Virus record (IMG/VR): IMGVR_UViG_3300046501_000670
Coordinates: 1 to 44,979 of that record
From: a virus
Strand: one strand, 5' to 3'
DNA: 44,979 bases
Shown here: in pieces, positions 40,251-44,979 of the stretch
Numbering within the stretch: position 1 is the stretch's first letter
Layout of the letters: every line of letters begins with the position of its first letter
The notes under the pieces: model-generated
Databases searched by the model: none
What the model was told of the DNA's origin: nothing
The model's input: only the letters and a program-made list of their open reading frames with translations
Position numbers and translations under genes: made by a program

Positions 40251-41284
40251 CGATTTATGACCGCCCCGACGAAAAAGTCATGGCGGAAGCCGCTCTTGCG
40301 GGCGAGGTGCAGGCTTTCCCCGACATCCTTCGCGGCTGGGGCGTTACGTTCGACCAGACTGGCGGCTTCCCTCCCATGGAGTGGTTCAATGCGCTCGCCA
40401 AGCGAGGCGATCAGGCCGTTCGATACTTCATGCAGCGCGGATTGCCCGAGTGGTCGGGGACCGAGGACTACCCGCAGGGGGCTTACATCCAGTACGCCGG
40501 AAACGCTTATGTTTCCAAGCGCGCGAACGTCAACAAGCCGCCGGCGGCGAGTCCTAACGACTGGGCGGCTTGGGCTATGACGTTCGATCAAGCATATGCC
40601 TTGATGGGTAACCGATTGCAGCGCTTCACTGCATCGGGATCGTTCGTTGTGCCGGCCGGTGTTACCACGTTGTACGTATCCGGATGCGGCGGCGGTGGCG
40701 GTGGTGGCGGTGCGGGAAGCAACAACACCGGCGGAGCAGCTTCTGCCGGTGGTGGTGGCGGTGGGGCAGGTCAGCCCGCGTTGCGTACGCCGGTGGCGGT
40801 TACTCCTGGACAGGTGCTACCGATCACCGTTGGCGCGGCAGGAGCCGGCGCTCCGGGGGCAGCGCAGGGCGTTGCGACCACGAGCGCGCAGATCGGTGGG
40901 AACGGCGGGGTCAGCTCCGTCGGCAGCTTGCTGACTCTCGCGGGCGGTGGCGGCGGTGGTGGTGGAACGCAAGGGGCTGCTTCCGGTGCGATCGCAGGCG
41001 CAGTGGGTGGAAATGGGTATCCGAATGGCGGCTACTCCTCGGACGGACTTAATTCGAGCGGCGACAATGGTTTTTCGGGGATGTCGGGCGCAGGCGGATC
41101 GTCGCCGTTCGGCGGTGGCGCAGCATGCACGCGAGGCGCCAAATCGGCGGGCGGCGGTTTGCCCGGACTGAGCGCTGGTGGCTATGGCGCCGGTGGTGGA
41201 GGCGGGGGGCCTGTTTACAGCACGGGCGGACCTGGCGGGCCCGGCGGATCCGGAAGCCCCGGCGTTCTTCTTTTGGAGTGGTGA
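40247..41284 (+). CDS. Tail fibre with polyglycine-rich receptor-binding domain
   Basis: A 345-residue fibre. The N-terminal about 130 residues (PDILRGWGVTFDQTGGFPPM, EWSGTEDYPQGAYIQYAGNA) are the usual fibre attachment region. From about 145 the protein is dominated by glycine runs (up to eight in a row at about 151-158, 234-241 and 321-326) separated by Ala/Ser/Asn loops, ending in LLLEW. Such patterns form polyglycine-II helix sandwiches, known from the T-even-type adhesin gp38, with variable loops that bind surface receptors. It probably decides host range. Confidence 0.85.
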   Translation: MTIYDRPDEKVMAEAALAGEVQAFPDILRGWGVTFDQTGGFPPMEWFNALAKRGDQAVRYFMQRGLPEWSGTEDYPQGAYIQYAGNAYVSKRANVNKPPAASPNDWAAWAMTFDQAYALMGNRLQRFTASGSFVVPAGVTTLYVSGCGGGGGGGGAGSNNTGGAASAGGGGGGAGQPALRTPVAVTPGQVLPITVGAAGAGAPGAAQGVATTSAQIGGNGGVSSVGSLLTLAGGGGGGGGTQGAASGAIAGAVGGNGYPNGGYSSDGLNSSGDNGFSGMSGAGGSSPFGGGAACTRGAKSAGGGLPGLSAGGYGAGGGGGGPVYSTGGPGGPGGSGSPGVLLLEW

Positions 41285-41289
41285 TTCTT

Positions 41290-41748
41290 ATGACGGCATC
41301 CACGTACGCGCTCGTTCAAAACGGCACGGTTGTTAACCTGATCCTGTGGGATGGAGACGCTGACACTTGGCAGGCACCCGAGGAGCAAATCGCGGTCCTT
41401 GTCCCGCCGGACGTACCTGCGGCCATCGGTTGGGTTTATGCGGACGGCGTTCTGTCGGCACCGGCTGTTGCTCCACCGCCACCGCCCACACAGGCAGAGA
41501 TCGAGGCGGAAAACGTAGCTACGCGCAACCGGCTGCTCGACGGGGCGGCGAAGGCTATTGCGCCGCTGCAGGACGCCGTCGACCTTGATATTGCGACGGC
41601 CGCGGAGAAAGCCCTGCTCACGGCCTGGAAGCAATTTCGCGTGGCGGTGAACCGAGTCGACGTAAAGCAGGCATCGATCAACTGGCCAATAGCTCCGGCG
41701 CCACTTTCGTATGTGACGCTCGGGTCTGAGGGACAGTCTGACGCTTAG
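41290..41748 (+). CDS. Tail fibre assembly protein
   Basis: A 152-residue protein with ALVQNGTVVNLILWDGD, AIGWVYADGVLSAP, a proline-rich linker and a helical C-terminal part (LTAWKQFRVAVNRVD), the Caudo_TAP pattern of fibre chaperones. It acts on the fibre encoded immediately upstream. ATG 41290 is five bases after the fibre stop; longer in-frame readings lie within the fibre gene. Confidence 0.87.
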   Translation: MTASTYALVQNGTVVNLILWDGDADTWQAPEEQIAVLVPPDVPAAIGWVYADGVLSAPAVAPPPPPTQAEIEAENVATRNRLLDGAAKAIAPLQDAVDLDIATAAEKALLTAWKQFRVAVNRVDVKQASINWPIAPAPLSYVTLGSEGQSDA

Positions 41749-41972
41749 GCGTTGGCCATACGGGTCTGTGACACGACGACTGTCCAGCGGTGGGTCTTAG
41801 GCGCAAACACGAGGCCCTCTGACCCGGCGCTCCAATACCGCGCGTCATGGTGGGCGCCGAGGGCCTCGATGAGCGAAACCGCTTCGCTCATCGCTTCCTC
41901 TCGGCTACGGAATCGCCTCTCCGATCGATGCGATCCGTTCCGAAATGTGAGCTTGAAGTTACCCTTATCCAT
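41745..41972 (-). CDS. Small accessory protein, 75 aa
   Basis: A 75-residue basic protein (KGNFKLTFRNGSHRSERRFR, SREEAMSEAVSLIEALGAHH) with a beta-alpha look. No family recognised. It is the second gene of a short minus-strand unit after the FkbM gene (8-base gap) and ends convergently with the fibre-assembly gene, with stop codons overlapping. Probably expressed with the methyltransferase. Confidence 0.6.
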   Translation of the reverse strand: MDKGNFKLTFRNGSHRSERRFRSREEAMSEAVSLIEALGAHHDARYWSAGSEGLVFAPKTHRWTVVVSQTRMANA

Positions 41973-41980
41973 CGTAAGTC

Positions 41981-42772
41981 TTACGTCACAGGCTCATGGC
42001 GGAACTTGCTTTTGAACGTCTGCATTTGATGCGGATGAAAAGCGCCAACGATCGTCGGGTATTTCATCATTACGATGTGCCGGTGCATGACGGTGTAGCT
42101 CTCGTCGGGATCGTGGAGGTTCTGATAAGTGTCGTCGTGCACGGCATACAGGATCGGAAAAGCAGCGCGCATGACATCAAGGAAGTCGGGGACCGAAGTA
42201 CGCTGGAAAGCGTTTAGGCACCAGTGGTTCAGTTCCATGGCGACGACCGGCTTGAACTTCTTCAACATCTTCGCCGCTCCCTTGATAACGCTCGCCTCGA
42301 AACCCTCCACGTCGATTTTCACGAAGTCAACGGAGCGAAGGCTGAGGGAACGCAACATCCTGTCGAGCTTCTTCACAACGATCCGTTCGACGGTGTGACC
42401 CTCACTGGCCTTCATTCGGTCGGATACATAGCCGCCCGAGCGGTTGTTCGGCGCGAATGTCAGTTCGAAGGAACCGTTCTTCGCGCCCAAGCCGTAGTTG
42501 TGCGGAATGACGTTGGGCGCTACGGCTGTGTTCGAGACGAGCAGGGCGAACGTGCTCGGCGAAGGCTCGAAAGCATGCACGGTTTCAGCCATCGACGAGA
42601 ATGCCAAGGCTGTGCAACCGATGTTGGCGCCAATATCTAGGATCGTGCCCTTGGCGAAACACCTGAACAGGTCGACCATCTCCGGCTCGAATACGGCCCC
42701 AACTGCTTCCAGATAGGTGTCGTCCGATTGCAGGACATAAGGGGTGCCGGCGATTTCTACCGTTGCTTCCAT
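41981..42772 (-). CDS. FkbM-family methyltransferase
   Basis: A 263-residue SAM-dependent methyltransferase: motif I LDIGANIGCTALAFSS (D46-G-A-N-x-G), acidic post-II residue E69 in HAFEPS, and the family hallmark VDFVKIDVEGFEASVIKGA. FkbM enzymes usually add methyl groups to hydroxyls of sugars or small metabolites. GGAG seven bases before ATG 42772 fixes the start; the frame is open to 43369 but that part is the shadow of the SRAP gene. It lies beside the fibre genes but in the opposite orientation, so it is a moron. Changing the host's surface glycans to block superinfection is an attractive inference. Confidence 0.87.
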   Translation of the reverse strand: MEATVEIAGTPYVLQSDDTYLEAVGAVFEPEMVDLFRCFAKGTILDIGANIGCTALAFSSMAETVHAFEPSPSTFALLVSNTAVAPNVIPHNYGLGAKNGSFELTFAPNNRSGGYVSDRMKASEGHTVERIVVKKLDRMLRSLSLRSVDFVKIDVEGFEASVIKGAAKMLKKFKPVVAMELNHWCLNAFQRTSVPDFLDVMRAAFPILYAVHDDTYQNLHDPDESYTVMHRHIVMMKYPTIVGAFHPHQMQTFKSKFRHEPVT

Positions 42773-42815
42773 GACGAACTCCGTGTGTGAATCGTGGATG
42801 ATGCCACCGCGCACC

Positions 42816-42850
42816 CGTTCGTTCCAGCGAACGAAGCTTGGGGGTATCCT
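42816..42850 (+). promoter_or_regulatory. Palindrome and -10 box between FkbM and SRAP genes
   Basis: The 84 bases between the divergent genes hold an inverted repeat, CGTTCG at 42816-42821 and CGAACG at 42828-42833, which can also be paired as TTCGTT/AACGAA. A -10-like TATCCT follows at 42845-42850, seven bases before the SRAP ATG. The palindrome lies where the -35 would be, so a regulator could act there. No ribosome site precedes the ATG. Confidence 0.4.
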
Positions 42851-42856
42851 CGTGCC

Positions 42857-43552
42857 ATGTGCGGACGCTACGCCACCTTCGGACCTGTCTCCCTGAGCCG
42901 CGAGGCCAAGGACGTGCTCGGCCAGCTCGAGCTGGACATCGTCAGCGAGATCCACCAGCGGGACGACCAGTTCAACATCGCGCCGACCCAGAAGGCGCTG
43001 GTCATGGCCAGCGGCGAGCACGGGTATGCCATCAAGCCCTATCGGTGGGGTCTTATCCCATCCTGGGCGAAAGACCCGAAGATCGGCTCGCGGATGATCA
43101 ACGCCCGGGCCGAGGGGCTGATCGAGGGGACGACGAAGGCTTACGCGGGCGCGTTCAAGAAGCGCCGGTGCCTGGTGCCTGCGTCCGGCTACTTCGAATG
43201 GAAGGGCGAGGCCGGCGCCAAGCAGCCGTATTTCATCCACGACCCGGCTGGGCACCTCCTCATGTTCGCTGGCCTCTGGGAAGCCTGGCGGCCCTCGCCG
43301 GACGAGGAGTGGGTGCGCACCTTCACTATCGTCACCGGCGAGCCCGGCAAGGTCTCCGGCGACATCCACGACCGGCAGCCGGTCATCGTGCCGCCCGACC
43401 TATGGGCGGTCTGGTGCGACGGCATGCCCGAGGAGGCCGTGGCGGCCCTGGGCGTCATCCCGGAAGCTGACCTGGTGTACCACCCCGTGCCAAAGGCCGT
43501 TGGCTCCCCGAAGAACAAAGGGCCCGAACTGGTCGAGCCCATCCCGGCGTGA
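42857..43552 (+). CDS. yedK: SRAP/HMCES-type DNA-crosslink peptidase
   Basis: A 231-residue SRAP-domain protein. Key residues are C2 (after Met removal the N-terminal cysteine that crosslinks to abasic sites), N40 in DDQFNIAPTQ, N82/R84/E86 in INARAEG, E114 in GYFEWKG and H171 in DIHDRQP. It shields abasic sites in single-stranded DNA by forming a thiazolidine link. The usual HDRMP motif is HDRQP here. Start ATG 42857 is required to place Cys at position 2; the frame is open to 42794. A phage copy may protect replicating or entering DNA. Confidence 0.92.
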   Translation: MCGRYATFGPVSLSREAKDVLGQLELDIVSEIHQRDDQFNIAPTQKALVMASGEHGYAIKPYRWGLIPSWAKDPKIGSRMINARAEGLIEGTTKAYAGAFKKRRCLVPASGYFEWKGEAGAKQPYFIHDPAGHLLMFAGLWEAWRPSPDEEWVRTFTIVTGEPGKVSGDIHDRQPVIVPPDLWAVWCDGMPEEAVAALGVIPEADLVYHPVPKAVGSPKNKGPELVEPIPA

Positions 43553-43569
43553 CCCAGGCCTACGAGGTC

Positions 43570-43866
43570 TTAAGATCCACGCCATTTGGAGCGGAAGCCG
43601 ATCTTGGTGAGCTCGGCGGCTACAGCAATGATTCCGAGTCCGTACTTCTGTTTCGGCTCGCCGCCCTGTGGGCCCAGCCGGTCCAAGGCGTCCGCCGCAG
43701 CCAACGCCAAATCGGAAAGGCCGGCCGCGCCCGCCTTGGACACGATGATCTGTGCCTGGAGCCTTGCCTCTTCAAAATCGCCGGCCAGGGCTGCGTCGCA
43801 CATAGCGCCCGAATGGAGCGCGATGTCAGCGACCGTATCGTCAAGTTTGTCGTCGATGGGGTCCAT
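43570..43866 (-). CDS. Small helical accessory protein, 98 aa
   Basis: A 98-residue acidic, Ala-rich helical protein (LDDTVADIALHSGAMCDAAL, FEEARLQAQIIVSKAGAAGL). No family is recognised; a four-helix bundle is likely. It is convergent with the SRAP gene, with 17 bases between the stops. The ribosome site is weak, so confidence is moderate. Confidence 0.6.
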   Translation of the reverse strand: MDPIDDKLDDTVADIALHSGAMCDAALAGDFEEARLQAQIIVSKAGAAGLSDLALAAADALDRLGPQGGEPKQKYGLGIIAVAAELTKIGFRSKWRGS

Positions 43867-43965
43867 AAGGCAATTCTAACTGCGCCGAGGCCTTATCGCT
43901 GGAACCTCTCGCACCGCCGCAGCGCCGTCCACAAATCTGAGATTCGGCCAGCGTACTGTGCGCCG

Positions 43966-44316
43966 ATGATCCTCTGGAACACCCTCAACGGCCGCCGCCT
44001 CGCCAAGTCCGCCTACCAGGGCGGCACGATCGCGTCGGTCGAACGGGACGGGGCCGCCTGGGTGGTGAGGTGGTGGGTCGGCCCAAAGGGGGCATTCCCT
44101 GCGCCGTCAGAGGCCAAGGCGGTCGCCTGGGTCGAGCGGTTCGCGGCCACCCGCATCACGCGGCTCGGTCGGATCGCCGCGACGCCTGGGCTATGCCCAT
44201 ACGACGGAAGGGGATCGGCTGAGCCGGTGCTGACGCCGGAGGAGAAGGCTCGCTACGACGCCTTCTCGGCTTCCTACGATCCGCGCACGGCGAAGAAGCG
44301 GCGGCGCTCCCGGTGA
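43966..44316 (+). CDS. Small accessory protein near attR, 116 aa
   Basis: A 116-residue basic protein (LWNTLNGRRLAKSAYQGGTI, AAWVVRWWVGPKGAFPAPSE, AKAVAWVERF) with a C-terminal Lys/Arg tail. I do not recognise it. It is the last phage gene before the attachment site. ATG 43966 is used because upstream in-frame sequence is a shadow of the minus-strand gene; no strong ribosome site is visible. Confidence 0.55.
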   Translation: MILWNTLNGRRLAKSAYQGGTIASVERDGAAWVVRWWVGPKGAFPAPSEAKAVAWVERFAATRITRLGRIAATPGLCPYDGRGSAEPVLTPEEKARYDAFSASYDPRTAKKRRRSR

Positions 44317-44594
44317 CTCAGCCGGCGGTCGGGTAGCAGCGCGGGCAGCCGTTGGCCACGACCACGCCGCGCCGGCAGCGGGTTCGACGGACCGCGCCGG
44401 GCGAGGGCGGAGCAGGGCGTGTCGTTGCATGGGATGATCATCCCGCAGGGACGTCTCAGGGCCCGCGACCGCGATTATCCCGGTCCGCAATCACCGAAAC
44501 CCATTTAGGAAATCCCGTAAAAAGTGACCTCGGTTCCAGCCTTAATCGGACCGGAAATCATCGGGAAGTGGCGTTCTTATGCGGAATCTGCCGA
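44317..44594. other. Non-coding right end of prophage
   Basis: These 278 bases hold no gene I can support. A minus-strand stretch near 44317-44400 encodes a zinc-ribbon-like tail (CRRGVVVANGCPRCYP) but has no in-frame start codon, so it may be a remnant. The last 90 bases are less GC-rich and probably carry integrase arm-binding sites next to the crossover point. Confidence 0.5.
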
Positions 44595-44651
44595 GACTTA
44601 AAATCCCTCATCCGCAAGGGTATGTGGGTTCGAGTCCCACTCCGGGCACCA
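44595..44651 (+). other. attR: attR: 3' part of tRNA-Leu(UAA)
   Basis: The 57 bases run from the anticodon loop (CTTAAAA, anticodon TAA) through the anticodon-stem 3' strand TCCCTC, a variable-arm stem (ATCC/GGGT), the T-arm GTGGG-TTCGAGT-CCCAC and the acceptor 3' strand TCCGGGCACCA. The matching 5' half of the tRNA is absent: upstream bases do not pair with the anticodon or acceptor strands. This is the duplicated core left by integration into a tRNA gene. The intact tRNA should lie at attL, left of the window. Confidence 0.88.
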
Positions 44652-44748
44652 GGGCGGCTTCTCCGATCACGGCGTTGCCATGTGCAATGACCGGTCGCCG
44701 TCGATGAGACGACGATCAGGCACTATGCATGGCTACCGAGGAGACAGC

Positions 44749-44979
44749 ATGGAAACCCAGTACATCGTTCAAGGCTTCGTGACCGGCAAACGGGGCAGGG
44801 TCGAAGCGCTGCCGCCTGCGTCGTACAAGTCCGAGGATGAAGCCAGGCGCCGCGCGGCGAAGCTTGGCGAGACATGTCTGGGTGTCATCGCCTTCGCCCA
44901 GTCGGCTGACGCCGAGGCGGGCGAGTATGCCGACCCCATCATTCTTGAAAAGATCGGCGAAGTTCCGGATCTCGGGTAG
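44749..44979 (+). CDS. Small host protein beyond the prophage
   Basis: A 76-residue protein (ETQYIVQGFVTGKRGRVEAL, SEDEARRRAAKLGETCLGVI) that looks like a complete small cytoplasmic beta-alpha protein of unknown function. A GAGGAGACAGC ribosome site precedes ATG 44749. It lies outside attR and should belong to the chromosome. Its stop codon is at the very end of the window. Confidence 0.75.
   Translation: METQYIVQGFVTGKRGRVEALPPASYKSEDEARRRAAKLGETCLGVIAFAQSADAEAGEYADPIILEKIGEVPDLG

Noticed and set aside
40680-41280. Tandem DNA repeat element in the fibre gene
   Set aside because: The repetitiveness comes from glycine codons (GGN) with no conserved repeat unit; it is a protein-level feature.
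42816-42835. LexA/SOS box
   Set aside because: The inverted repeat resembles GTTC-type SOS boxes of other groups but does not match a consensus that I can assign to this host; left as an unassigned operator candidate.
44317-44440. Minus-strand zinc-ribbon-like sequence (CRRGVVVANGCPRCYP)
   Set aside because: It looks protein-like but no in-frame ATG, GTG or TTG precedes it after the upstream stop; kept only as a possible remnant.

Overview
The window is essentially one complete temperate prophage of about 44.6 kb, plus a short piece of host chromosome at the right end. The DNA is GC-rich with strong G/C third-position preference. The right end carries the 3' part of a tRNA-Leu(UAA) gene (44595-44651), which fits an attR. 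The integrase gene begins at the left edge and reads out of the window, so attL and the intact tRNA gene should lie just left of base 1. The host is probably a high-GC proteobacterium. I lean towards the Xanthomonadales/Lysobacterales, but only from general protein flavour, so this is weak. The morphogenesis genes predict a small contractile-tailed phage (myovirus morphology) with a Pam3/AP22-like tail plan.

Layout. (1) 1-12647, minus strand: integrase, a DUF4224 protein, ASCH protein, MazG-like pyrophosphohydrolase, an SF2 helicase-DNA methyltransferase fusion, YqaJ-type exonuclease, RecT annealase, a KTSC/DUF2528 protein and a string of small early genes. Many are joined by 4-base ATGA/GTGA overlaps. 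Two plus-strand genes (1930-2421 and 4100-4327) interrupt this block. (2) 12685-13980: the lysogeny switch. A LexA/CI-type repressor gene and a PH-domain gene sit between two clusters of operators with consensus CTAGC-N5-GCTAG. These act as OL and OR equivalents around a leftward early promoter and the cI/cro promoters. (3) 13985-19273, plus strand: Cro/YdaS-like regulator, CII-like regulator, a replication initiator with iteron-like repeats inside its gene (probable origin), DUF6475 protein, NinB-like protein, DUF1364 nuclease, RuvC-like resolvase and small DNA-binding proteins, ending at a strong terminator. (4) 19356-20255, minus strand: a trypsin-like serine protease with its own promoter, an accessory (moron) gene. 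(5) 20497-22182: lysis cassette (lambda R-like transglycosylase, holin, nested spanins). (6) 22154-29547: terminase, portal, head-morphogenesis protein, protease with nested scaffold, cement protein and major capsid protein. (7) 29550-41748: neck, sheath, tube, tail chaperones, tape measure, baseplate, glycine-rich tail fibre and fibre-assembly protein. (8) 41745-44316: accessory right end with an FkbM methyltransferase, a SRAP/HMCES DNA-crosslink protein and small genes. (9) attR, then one small host gene (44749-44979).

How it works together. In the lysogen the repressor would hold both early promoters shut while the cI-PH transcript, the protease, the FkbM methyltransferase and possibly the two plus-strand inserts remain available for expression. 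On induction, the leftward operon supplies recombination, nucleotide-pool and DNA-modification functions. The rightward operon supplies replication and resolution functions and then the late lysis, head and tail genes. The parts most worth a second look are the operator array with probably leaderless cI and cro messages, the helicase-methyltransferase with an altered catalytic motif, the lone serine protease, the cI-linked PH protein and the origin inside the replication gene.
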